A stretch of 64,000 nt of DNA from NCBI GenBank assembly GCA_964017045.1, contig OZ024798.1, positions 11,647,995 to 11,711,994 of the forward strand. Direction: 5' to 3'. Below the pieces are notes generated by a model. It did no database searches, was not told the origin of the DNA, and saw nothing but the letters and a program-made list of their open reading frames with translations. Shown here in pieces: positions 20,656 to 31,789 of this stretch; the stretch's first letter is position 1, and every line of letters begins with the position of its first letter. Origin of the DNA: Omphiscola glabra (taxonomy: Eukaryota; Mollusca; Gastropoda; Lymnaeidae). Position numbers and translations under genes: made by a program.

Positions 20656-21313
20656 GTCTAACCAGTCCTCAGTAAGGGGCTTGGCCTAGCCAGTTATTAG
20701 CGAAGGTCTTGGTCTAACCCGTTCTCAGTCTTGGGCGTTGCCTAACCAGTTCTCCATGAGGGGTTTGGCCTAAACATTCAGTGAGTGGCTACGCTTAACC
20801 AGTTATCAGTGGGGTGCTTGGTCTAAGCGGCCTAACCGGTTCTGAATGACGGGCTTTGCCTAACCGGTTCTCAGTGCCGGGCTTTGCCTAAACGGTTCTC
20901 AGTGCCGGGCTTGGCCTAACCGGTTCTCAATGCCGGGCTTTGCCTAACCGGTTCTCAGTGCCGGGCTTTGCCTAACCGGTTCTCAGTGCCGGGCATTACC
21001 TAACCGGTTCTCAGTGCCGGGCTTTGTCTAACCGGTTCTCAGTGCCGGGCTTTGCCTAACCGGTTCTCAATGGCGGGCTTGGCCTAACCGGTTCTCAGAA
21101 ACAGGCTTGGCCTAACCGGTTCTCAGTGCCGGGCTTTGCCTAACCGGTTCTCAGTGCCGGGCATTACCTAACCGGTTCTCAGTGCCGGGCTTTGTCTAAC
21201 CGGTTCTCAGTGCCGGGCTTTGCCTAACCGGTTCTCAATGGCGGGCTTGGCCTAACCGGTTCTCAGAAACAGGCTTGGCCTAACCGGTTCTCAGTGCCGG
21301 GCCTGGCCTAACC
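20656..21313. repeat. 28-bp minisatellite, about 23 copies, with 168-bp higher-order unit
   Basis: Unit: CTCAGTGCCGGGCTTTGC plus CTAACCGGTT, so each unit contains the palindrome AACCGGTT. A block of six units (168 bp), marked by GGGCATTACC at 20991 and again at 21159, is duplicated. The left 250 bp are diverged. Confidence 0.92.
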
Positions 21314-21890
21314 AGTGTTTAATGACTTGCTTATTTTATTTAATTATTTTTTTTTTTACATTTTCCTCTCCGTACGCTATTTGAGTTGTCAGTAAAGTGT
21401 GGGCATTAACTGAAATCGGGTTTCTTAAAATAGTTTTAAAATTTAACATTAAGATGAGAATGGCTTGACCTCTCATCTCAGGATCAAGTTCTGGGTCTTA
21501 ATTTTCAATGTTATTTGGTATTACGTATCGCACAGGGTCGGAGTGAGTAAGTCGTGCGACGTGCCCTGTCCCTCCCCCCCCCCCCCCGGGGGCCAAAAGA
21601 ACCCAGGGGGCTCTCAGCATTATTTAATTATCGTACCTACAAAGTTGTTTCAAGCAATGCCTTTAAAGTTGGCCAGGTCTCCGGGGGGGGGGGGGGTGCA
21701 CTGAAGACCTTGATCCTGGCCTGGTACCAGCTCATGTGGTCAATCTAATAAAAAAAACTTTCTGCGCTTTTAAAATTAATTGTTTCCGTCGATATTTTAT
21801 GAATTTGCTTTCTTTTCTTTTTTTCTTTTTGTTTTTTTAAGCAGAGACAAACATTATAAACGTAAAGCACCGAAACTTTTATATATATAT
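21314..21890. other. unique DNA with C14 and G14 tracts
   Basis: No supported gene. C14 at 21574-21587 and G14 at 21683-21696. Confidence 0.4.
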
Positions 21891-22090
21891 TAGTGGTTCT
21901 CAACATTCCTAATGCCGCGACCCCTTAGTGCAGTTCCTGATATTGTCGAGAGCCCCCAAACACAAACTTATTTTCGTTGCTATTTCGTAACTGTAGAGGA
22001 CATGTGTTTTCCAATTTGTCTTAAGGGACCCCTGGCACAGGATGGTTCGAACCCCCAAAGGGGTCGCGACCCACAGGTTGACAACCGCTG
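21891..22090 (+). mobile_element. SPIN-like hAT MITE, copy 5
   Basis: 200 bp. It starts TAGTGGTTCTCAACATTCC (first C changed to T) and ends CACAGGTTGACAACCGCTG. Flanks ATATATAT and ATCTATAT agree at seven of eight positions with a central TA. Inner SPIN motifs are present with more substitutions than copy 4. Confidence 0.88.
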
Positions 22091-22129
22091 ATCTATATTA
22101 ACGACACAAACGTTTATCTGTTATATTCC

Positions 22130-22480
22130 AATATTTATCTTTATTTATTTGTTAAGAAATAATAGTTCATCTGAAATATTCTAGCGACAAATAGGTTGAA
22201 AGCAATATTCTAGTTTATTTTGTAATATTTTAAGCGATAAAGTTTATCTGTAATATTCTCTTGATAAATATTTGATATGCCATATTCTAATGTAAAATAG
22301 TTCATACGCACTATTCTGATGACAGATAGTTTATATGCAAACCATTGTTAATTACAATTGGTTTATATGGTAATGACAAATAGTTTATATGCAATATTCT
22401 GATGACAAATAGTTTATATGCTAATGTCGAACAGTTTATATGCAATATTCTAATGACAAATAGATTATCTGTAATGTTCC
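22130..22480. repeat. diverged about 29-bp tandem repeat
   Basis: Steps like GACAAATAGTTTATATGCAA and TATTCTAAT recur about a dozen times with variable spacing. Confidence 0.7.
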
Positions 22481-23992
22481 GACCGCTGGAAACACCAGTT
22501 CTGGCAGCTCGTCGTCCGGCGGCACGGGCACCGGTCGTTGTTGTTTCACATATTGATATGTCAGTTCGTCAGAGGCGTACGTATCCAGGGGACATAAGTC
22601 ATAATGAGTTCATTATAAAGACACGAGAATGATTCCCCTCCCCCTGGGGCGGAATTAAACCGACATTTGGCGAGGACAAACACGAGGGAAGAAATGTAAA
22701 GAAACAACAGTTTTGTGTGTGTGTGTGCATAGTTTTACAGCGCTCATGTCCGACACTAAATGCTAAAGAATTCATAGAAAAATAGGAGACAATAAAGGAA
22801 AACATAATCCCAAATGAAATCTAGTAAGTGAGCTTGGCTATGATAATACAATATTCGATTCCTTGTTTAGTTTCGATCAGTCATCTACACGATTACCTCT
22901 CTGACCCAGTCGCTTAAAGAAAACATCGCCTTGTTTTTAGTATGCACCATGATAATGTAACGAAGTCGTGGTTAAGATGAGAAATAATATTTTAATGACA
23001 AAGATGATATATTCGATTCCCCCCACCCCATAAAAAAATACAACTCATTATAGAATCGATACCGCCTCCCTCCTACACCTCCACCCATTTTTTTTTTCAT
23101 CGTCTGCTCCGAGCTTTCCAAATTTCTGAAATCAATTCACTATCTCGTCGTATGAGTCTTGTTATCCGCAAACAGACAGTTACTTCCCTTGTTTGCACAG
23201 TGTTACTTCCCCTGATTTTAAAGAAAATGAAAAAAAATAGATATTTCATTTCTGTGAGTCAGCATTGGCTCATTCTTCTATTGGCTTCTCGCCTTTCTCT
23301 AAATCTCTTTGAGCCATGAATCCTGTTAGGCGTGCATTTTTTTTGTTTTTGTTAAATACATTTTTTTAATTTTTATTATGACTTTGATTTCTTCGTCTGC
23401 TGAATAATATAATCTCATCTTAAGAGACTTTTAAGAGTCGAGACATAAAAATGGTTCTGACGATCTCGAACAAAGAAAAGAATCGCGGAATGAAGTTTCA
23501 GAAATGTGGATAATGAAGTGTCTGGGGTGGAGAAACGTTAGAAGAGGGTGGGGAAAAAAAAAGCGTTGTGCATGGTTATGACCATGTGTTTCAGTGAGTG
23601 AGGAGAACATAACAGGAGTCGAACTTTTCTTGACATTCTTTGTTCCTTTCATGAATTGTAATATGCTAAATAAAGTAAGAATGATTAAAAGAAATAATTA
23701 AAACCTTTTTTTTTTAAAAAGATATAAATAACAAAACAAATAATAATACACCAAAAAAAATATTTAAAAAAAAAAAATTAATTAATTTAAAAAAAAAAAA
23801 AAAAGTTGCAGACATTTCAGCTGAAATTTTTCGGCGTTCTTTTTATCCACAGTAAATATAAAAAGTCTTAAAATAGAATAAATTGGTCAAGTTCAAAACC
23901 AGCAGCAATTTGTATTTGTAAATTTAAACATTCTGTCTCCTATAATTAAACGGACAGAAAAGTCCCTTAAAAACCCCCCCCCCACCTCAAAT
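22481..23992. other. unique AT-rich DNA
   Basis: No supported gene. CAGAGGCGTACGTATCCAGG at 22571 resembles the start of a CGTA-type MITE, but no partner end was found. 23700-23810 is very A-rich. Confidence 0.4.
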
Positions 23993-26900
23993 GTGTCTTT
24001 GTTGTCATTATTAGATAAACTCTAAACTATCAAATCTGATCCGTTGTCTTTGTTGTCATTATTAGATAAACTCTAAACTATCAAATCTGATCCGTTGTCT
24101 TTGTTGTCATTATTAGATAAACTCTAAACTATCACATCTGATCCGTTGTCTTTGTTGTCATTATTAGATAAACTCTAAACTATCAAATCTGATCCGTTGT
24201 CTTTGTTGTCATTATTAGATAAACTCTAAACTATCAAATCTGATCCGTTGTCTTTGTTGTCATTATTAGATAAACTCTAAACTATCACATCTGATCCGTT
24301 GTCTTTGTTGTCATTATTAGATAAACTCTAAACTATCACATCTGATCCGTTGTCTTTGTTGTCATTATTAGATAAACTCTAAACTATCACATCTGATCCG
24401 TTGTCTTTGTTGTCATTATTAGATAAACTCTAAACTATCACATCTGATCCGTTGTCTTTGTTGTCATTATTAGATAAACTCTAAACTATCACATCTGATC
24501 CGTTGTCTTTGTTGTCATTATTAGATAAACTCTAAACTATCACATCTGATCCGTTGTCTTTGTTGTCATTATTAGATAAACTCTAAACTATCACATCTGA
24601 TCCGTTGTCTTTGTTGTCATTATTAGATAAACTCTAAACTATCACATCTGATCCGTTGTCTTTGTTGTCATTATTAGATAAACTCTAAACTATCACATCT
24701 GATCCGTTGTCTTTGTTGTCATTATTAGATAAACTCTAAACTATCACATCTGATCCGTTGTCTTTTTTGTCATTATTAGATAAACTCTAAACTATCACAT
24801 CTGATCCGTTGTCTTTGTTGTCATTATTAGATAAACTCTAAACTATCAAATCTGATCCGTTGTCTTTGTTGTCATTATTAGATAAACTCTAAACTATCAA
24901 ATCTGATCCGTTGTCTTTGTTGTCATTATTAGATAAACTCTAAACTATCAAATCTGATCCGTTGTCTTTGTTGTCATTATTAGATAAACTCTAAACTATC
25001 AAATCTGATCCGTTGTCTTTGTTGTCATTATTAGATAAACTCTAAACTATCACATCTGATCCGTTGTCTTTGTTGTCATTATTAGATAAACTCTAAACTA
25101 TCAAATCTGATCCGTTGTCTTTGTTGTCATTATTAGATAAACTCTAAACTATCAAATCTGATCCGTTGTCTTTGTTGTCATTATTAGATAAACTCTAAAC
25201 TATCACATCTGATCCGTTGTCTTTGTTGTCATTATTAGATAAACTCTAAACTATCAAATCTGATCCGTTGTCTTTGTTGTCATTATTAGATAAACTCTAA
25301 ACTATCAAATCTGATCCGTTGTCTTTGTTGTCATTATTAGATAAACTCTAAACTATCAAATCTGATCCGTTGTCTTTGTTGTCATTATTAGATAAACTCT
25401 AAACTATCAAATCTGATCCGTTGTCTTTGTTGTCATTATTAGATAAACTCTAAACTATCAAATCTGATCCGTTGTCTTTGTTGTCATTATTAGATAAACT
25501 CTAAACTATCAAATCTGATCCGTTGTCTTTGTTGTCATTATTAGATAAACTCTAAACTATCACATCTGATCCGTTGTCTTTGTTGTCATTATTAGATAAA
25601 CTCTAAACTATCAAATCTGATCCGTTGTCTTTGTTGTCATTATTAGATAAACTCTAAACTATCAAATCTGATCCGTTGTCTTTGTTGTCATTATTAGATA
25701 AACTCTAAACTATCAAATCTGATCCGTTGTCTTTGTTGTCATTATTAGATAAACTCTAAACTATCACATCTGATCCGTTGTCTTTGTTGTCATTATTAGA
25801 TAAACTCTAAACTATCACATCTGATCCGTTGTCTTTGTTGTCATTATTAGATAAACTCTAAACTATCACATCTGATCCGTTGTCTTTGTTGTCATTATTA
25901 GATAAACTCTAAACTATCAAATCTGATCCGTTGTCTTTGTTGTCATTATTAGATAAACTCTAAACTATCAAATCTGATCCGTTGTCTTTGTTGTCATTAT
26001 TAGATAAACTCTAAACTATCAATTCTGATCCTTTGTCTTTGTTGTCATTATTAGATAAACTCTAAACTATCAAATCTGATCCGTTGTCTTTGTTGTCATT
26101 ATTAGATAAACTCTAAACTATCAAATCTGATCCGTTGTCTTTGTTGTCATTATTAGATAAACTCTAAACTATCACATCTGATCCGTTGTCTTTGTTGTCA
26201 TTATTAGATAAACTCTAAACTATCACATCTGATCCGTTGTCTTTGTTGTCATTATTAGATAAACTCTAAACTATCACATCTGATTCGTTGTCTTTGTTGT
26301 CATTATTAGATAAACTCTAAACTATCAAATCTGATCCGTTGTCTTTGTTGTCATTATTAGATAAACTCTAAACTATCAAATCTGATCCGTTGTCTTTGTT
26401 GTCATTATTAGATAAACTCTAAACTATCACATCTGATCCGTTGTCTTTGTTGTCATTATTAGATAAACTCTAAACTATCACATCTGATCCGTTGTCTTTG
26501 TTGTCATTATTAGATAAACTCTAAACTATCACATCTGATCCGTTGTCTTTGTTGTCATTATTAGATAAACTCTAAACTATCAAATCTGATCCGTTGTCTT
26601 TGTTGTCATTATTAGATAAACTCTAAACTATCAAATCTGATCCGTTGTCTTTGTTGTCATTATTAGATAAACTCTAAACTATCACATCTGATCCGTTGTC
26701 TTTGTTGTCATTATTAGATAAACTCTAAACTATCACATCTGATCCGTTGTCTTTGTTGTCATTATTAGATAAACTCTAAACTATCACATCTGATCCGTTG
26801 TCTTTGTTGTCATTATTAGATAAACTCTAAACTATCAAATCTGATCCGTTGTCTTTGTTGTCATTATTAGATAAACTCTAAACTATCAAATCTGATCCGT

Positions 26901-28380
26901 TGTCTTTGTTGTCATTATTAGATAAACTCTAAACTATCACATCTGATCCGTTGTCTTTGTTGTCATTATTAGATAAACTCTAAACTATCAAATCTGATCC
27001 GTTGTCTTTGTTGTCATTATTAGATAAACTCTAAACTATCAAATCTGATCCGTTGTCTTTGTTGTCATTATTAGATAAACTCTAAACTATCAAATCTGAT
27101 CCGTTGTCTTTGTTGTCATTATTAGATAAACTCTAAACTATCAAATCTGATCCGTTGTCTTTGTTGTCATTATTAGATAAACTCTAAACTATCAAATCTG
27201 ATCCGTTGTCTTTGTTGTCATTATTAGATAAACTCTAAACTATCAAATCTGATCCGTTGTCTTTGTTGTCATTATTAGATAAACTCTAAACTATCAAATC
27301 TGATCCGTTGTCTTTGTTGTCATTATTAGATAAACTCTAAACTATCACATCTGATCCGTTGTCTTTGTTGTCATTATTAGATAAACTCTAAACTATCAAA
27401 TCTGATCCGTTGTCTTTGTTGTCATTATTAGATAAACTCTAAACTATCACATCTGATCCGTTGTCTTTGTTGTCATTATTAGATAAACTCTAAACTATCA
27501 AATCTGATCCGTTGTCTTTGTTGTCATTATTAGATAAACTCTAAACTATCAAATCTGATCCGTTGTCTTTGTTGTCATTATTAGATAAACTCTAAACTAT
27601 CAAATCTGATCCGTTGTCTTTGTTGTCATTATTAGATAAACTCTAAACTATCAAATCTGATCCGTTGTCTTTGTTGTCATTATTAGATAAACTCTAAACT
27701 ATCAAATCTGATCCGTTGTCTTTGTTGTCATTATTAGATAAACTCTAAACTATCAAATCTGATCCGTTGTCTTTGTTGTCATTATTAGATAAACTCTAAA
27801 CTATCAAATCTGATCCGTTGTCTTTGTTGTCATTATTAGATAAACTCTAAACTATCAAATCTGATCCGTTGTCTTTGTTGTCATTATTAGATAAACTCTA
27901 AACTATCACATCTGATCCGTTGTCTTTGTTGTCATTATTAGATAAACTCTAAACTATCAAATCTGATCCGTTGTCTTTGTTGTCATTATTAGATAAACTC
28001 TAAACTATCAAATCTGATCCGTTGTCTTTGTTGTCATTATTAGATAAACTCTAAACTATCAAATCTGATCCGTTGTCTTTGTTGTCATTATTAGATAAAC
28101 TCTAAACTATCAAATCTGATCCGTTGTCTTTGTTGTCATTATTAGATAAACTCTAAACTATCAAATCTGATCCGTTGTCTTTGTTGTCATTATTAGATAA
28201 ACTCTAAACTATCAAATCTGATCCGTTGTCTTTGTTGTCATTATTAGATAAACTCTAAACTATCAAATCTGATCCGTTGTCTTTGTTGTCATTATTAGAT
28301 AAACTCTAAACTATCAAATCTGATCCGTTGTCTTTGTTGTCATTATTAGATAAACTCTAAACTATCAAATCTGATCCGTT
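23993..28380. repeat. 51-bp satellite array, about 86 copies (4.4 kb)
   Basis: The unit contains TTGTCTTTGTTGTCATTATT, AGATAAACTCTAAACTATCA and ATCTGATCC. Apart from one two-state position (CAAATC or CACATC) only a few units differ (for example near 24765, 26017-26033 and 26284). The A/C states form blocks: a CCCAA five-unit pattern recurs at least three times between about 26160 and 26900, and the last third is nearly all A. There is no open frame of note. The homogeneity points to recent expansion. Confidence 0.97.
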
Positions 28381-28555
28381 TCCCCTTTTTAAAGCTGTTT
28401 CACAAATTATTGCACGTCTCCCGAACCGGTTCGAAAGAAGTCGTATTTTAACCTTAAGACAACACCCCCCCCCCCTTCCCCCAACGTAAGTCTGTCTACG
28501 CGTAAAATGGACTTGCTAGTCTTACGGTCAATCCACGATGTTCTAGTTCTAGATC
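28381..28555. other. unique flank of the 51-bp array
   Basis: Unique DNA with a C11 run near 28467; no gene. Confidence 0.4.
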
Positions 28556-28715
28556 GAGGCCTGTACAAACAGTACGACCCGCGAAGTAACGAAATACTCT
28601 TTATTATTATTATTTTTTTATAGCTTTCATCACTTGTCTCTATTATCTTTCGGCGCGCGCATGTTTTTCAATAAGTGCTACGGCCCGCGTCACAGTTAGA
28701 GTTGTGCAGGCCTGG
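28556..28715. mobile_element. MITE of the GCACAAC...GTTGT family, copy 2
   Basis: Left end GAGGCCTGTACAAAC, right end GTTGTGCAGGCCTGG (inverted, about 12 of 15 matching). It shares its interior with 16484-16658. Possible imperfect target duplication TCTAGATC / TGTAGACA (five of eight). Its right 25 bp continue into the 44-bp array. Confidence 0.65.
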
Positions 28716-28950
28716 TGTAGACATCTAGTGGCCTCACAGTTAGAGTTGTGCAGGCCTGGTGTAGACATCTAGTGGCCTCACAGTTAGAGTTGTGCAGGCC
28801 TGGTGTAGACATCTAGTGGCCTCACAGTTAGAGTTGTGCAGGCCTGGTGTAGACATCTAGTGGCCTCACAGTTAGAGTTGTGCAGGCCTGGTGTAGACAT
28901 CTAGTGGCCTCACATTTTCCGTTGTGCAGGCCTGGTGTAGACATCTAGAG
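28691..28950. repeat. 44-bp minisatellite built from a MITE 3' end, about 5.9 copies
   Basis: Each unit is CACAGTTAGAGTTGTGCAGG then CCTGG (MITE right end), followed by 19 bp TGTAGACATCTAGTGGCCT of adjoining DNA. Four inner units are identical. The last unit has CACATTTTCC in place of CACAGTTAGA. Confidence 0.92.
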
Positions 28951-29058
28951 ATGTGTTCTAAGGAAATGTCGGTTTTTGTGTGTGTTTGTGTGCTTAGCAC
29001 ACCGAAGATAACCAGAAAATAGAGACATAACAAAACACTGTTTTATGAGTGCATGATC

Positions 29059-29988
29059 ATTGCTTCAAGAATTAGATGTGGTATGTTTCATGTGACATAC
29101 CTTTAGTATTGCTTCAAGAATTAGATGTGGTATGTTTCATGTGACATACCTTCAGTATTGCTTCAAGAATTAGATGTGGTATGTTTCATGTGACATACCT
29201 TCAGTATTGCTTCAAGAATTAGATGTGGTATGTTTCATGTGACATACCTTCAGTATTGCTTCAAGAATGAGATGTGGTATGTTTCATGTGACATACCTTC
29301 AGTATTGCTTCAAGAATGAGATGTGGTATGTTTCATGTGACATACCTTCAGTATTGCTTCAAGAATTAGATGTGGTATGTTTCATGTGACATACCTTCAG
29401 TATTGCTTCAAGAATTAGATGTGGTATGTTTCATGTGACATACCTTCAGTATTGCTTCAAGAATTAGATGTGGTATGTTTCATGTGACATACCTTCAGTA
29501 TTGCTTCAAGAATTAGATGTGGTATGTTTCATGTGACATACCTTCAGTATTGCTTCAAGAATGAGATGTGGTATGTTTCATGTGATATACCTTCAGTATT
29601 GCTTCAAGAATGAGATGTGGTATGTTTCATGTGATATACCTTCAGCATTGCTTCAAGAATGAGATGTTGTATGTTTCATGTGACATACTTTCAGTATTGC
29701 TTCAAGAATGAGATGTTGTATGTTTCATGTGACATACCTTCAGTTTTGCTTCAAGAATGAGATGTTGTATGTTTCATGTGACATACCTTCAGTATTGCTT
29801 CAAGAATGAGATGTTGTATGTTTCATGTGACATACCTTCAGCATTGCTTCAAGAATGAGATGTTGTATGTTTCATGTGACATACCTTCAGCATTGCTTCA
29901 AGAATGAGATGTTGTATGTTTCATGTGACATACCTTCAGTATTGCTTCAAGAATGAGATGTTGTATGTTTCATGTGACATACCTTCAG
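29059..29988. repeat. 49-bp minisatellite, 19 copies, hairpin in each unit
   Basis: The unit contains TTGCTTCAAGAATTAGATG and GGTATGTTTCATGTGACATA followed by CC. GGTATGT and ACATACC are inverted, so each unit can form a 7-bp hairpin. Units in the right half carry GATGTTGTATG, which breaks one pair. Confidence 0.95.
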
Positions 29989-30010
29989 TGTATATCTCCC
30001 AGTTTAGTTT

Positions 30011-30083
30011 TTGTACCGCGCTTCGAGCCTTTGGGGATGAAGCGTGATTTTTCAAATGAACTTTATTATTATTATTATTATTA
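30011..30083 (+). mobile_element. retroposon 3' tail ending in (ATT)n
   Basis: TTGTACCGCGCTTCGAGCCT, then ATGAAGCG and a run of ATT repeats. Similar GCGCTTCGAG...AAGCG...(ATT)n sequences form the 3' ends of LINE/SINE retroposons in many invertebrates. No body of the element is seen upstream; the 49-bp array lies there instead. Confidence 0.4.
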
Positions 30084-30938
30084 GTGTTACATATCCCTTT
30101 TACTGGTATTTTAAGACTTCACCGTGTAATTTCTTTTTCTTGAATGCTATCCGCTACTTGAATCGGCATTTGTGTGTGTTTACCCCGTTTTAGCAACTGC
30201 ATTTCTAGCACGACCCGCGCATCTACATATCCATTGACACATCAATCCACAAATCTATCGACACATTCTTCAAAACTATCCATCCCATTCACGTATCCAT
30301 CTATACAAATTGTAATATATCGATCCACCCATCCATCCCGCCAGTACCTCTTGTCTCGCCATCAGCATAATCGGTTATCTGATCAGTCTAAATTTATTGG
30401 AGTAATCGAGTACACATTTGAAACTCCACGCTACCATCACCCGCATCACTCTTCGTGTCACTTATGAGTGAGAAAAAATGGTAATTTAGAACGAAGCTGT
30501 TCTGATATTGTTCGCTGTTTGTTGAGGACTGAGATGGCAGCGAGCAAAAGATGGGACGTGTTGGGTCGCGGTAGTAGGGATTTGGGGGGGGGGGCTGGCG
30601 TGGGACTGGCAGGTATACGTGAGATTGGGGGGGGGGGGGGTGAGCGCGAGGGATAGAACAAAAATTTCCCAAATTATACGTTTTACTAGAAATGTTTAAA
30701 TTTCATTTTACAGACACAATCTGGTCATTTCAGTTTTGACAAATAGAATATCTTACAGACGCCTTGAAGACCAGGACGCTGTACCCCGTAACTATTGGAT
30801 GGTGGTGTGTAGGCGTCTGAGGTGGGGTGTGTGGGGGCGATCTGTTTGGTTGATTTGTTTTGTTCTTTCTTAGATAACACAGACCATTTCATTAATGTTA
30901 AGGTCAAATATGAGAAAAAAAAACCACTGGGTCTCGAG
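30084..30938. other. unique DNA with G-rich patches
   Basis: No supported gene. CATCCATC-like steps at 30220-30345; G10-12 runs at about 30586 and 30627. Confidence 0.4.
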
Positions 30939-31144
30939 CAGTGGTTCTCAACTTTTCTAATGCCGCGACCCTTTAATACAGTTCTTTTGTTGTGGCGACC
31001 CCCCCCCCCCCCAATCATAAAATTATTTTCTTAAGTACTTCATACTTGTATATTATATGTGTTTTCCGATGGTCATAGGCGACCCCTGTGAAAGGGCCGT
31101 TCGACCCCCAAAAGGGTCGCGAGCCACCAGGTTGAGAACCGCTG
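30939..31144 (+). mobile_element. SPIN-like hAT MITE, copy 6
   Basis: 206 bp, from CAGTGGTTCTCAACTTTTC to AGGTTGAGAACCGCTG, with ATGTGTTTTCCGATGGTCAT and GAAAGGGCCGTTCGACC inside. A C run has expanded to 14. The flanking 8-mers do not match, so the target duplication has decayed or the ends have been altered. Confidence 0.88.
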
Positions 31145-31788
31145 CCCTAAGTGGTGGTATCGTATATCTTCTGAGGAGTAAGAACGCGGCCGGGATGTTG
31201 ATAAAGATAGAAATAAAAGAACTCACGAATTTGGTTTCAATGCCACCCTCCCACGCGTTTCAATTCCAGTTTCTGTTTTTTAAAAATTCAATATAATTTC
31301 CGGAGGAGGAAGTGTTAAAAATTTTAATTTTTTAAAAATTTCACTTCTTCTTCTTTTAGCACTCCTTCCTTCAAAAAATATATATATAACAAAAAATAAA
31401 ATAAAAATTGGTGAAAGGGGACGGGGGGCATTATTTTGTCATAGATTTTAGAGCAATGAAATAAATATTTGGATTTTATTAAGCGGATAGGGATGATTGT
31501 GAGTTTAATATCTAAGAAGAACCCCCCCCCCCCTTTTGCCGGCCCGCCCACGTTAAAACCTTTAAGTGAATGTGCGATACAAGTTATTCCTACTGTACAA
31601 TTATACGACCAACGCGATGATACAGACTCATGGGGAAAGAGCAATTAAAAAACTCAATGATTTTCAAGACTGAGCAGATGAGTGCGATGAATGAAACACA
31701 CTCCCCCCCCCCAAAAAAAAAGTCCATTTAGTGGGATCGATAAACATTTTCTCATCGTATCTTATCATAGACGACCATCGTACTCCAA
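31145..31788. other. unique DNA between SPIN copy and 38-bp satellite
   Basis: No supported gene. C13 near 31521 and a C10-A10 junction near 31705-31721. Confidence 0.4.
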
Positions 31789-31789
31789 G

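Noticed and set aside
23993..28380. CRISPR-like regular array
   Set aside because: Units are head-to-tail with no unique spacers, and the surroundings are eukaryotic transposons; it is a satellite.
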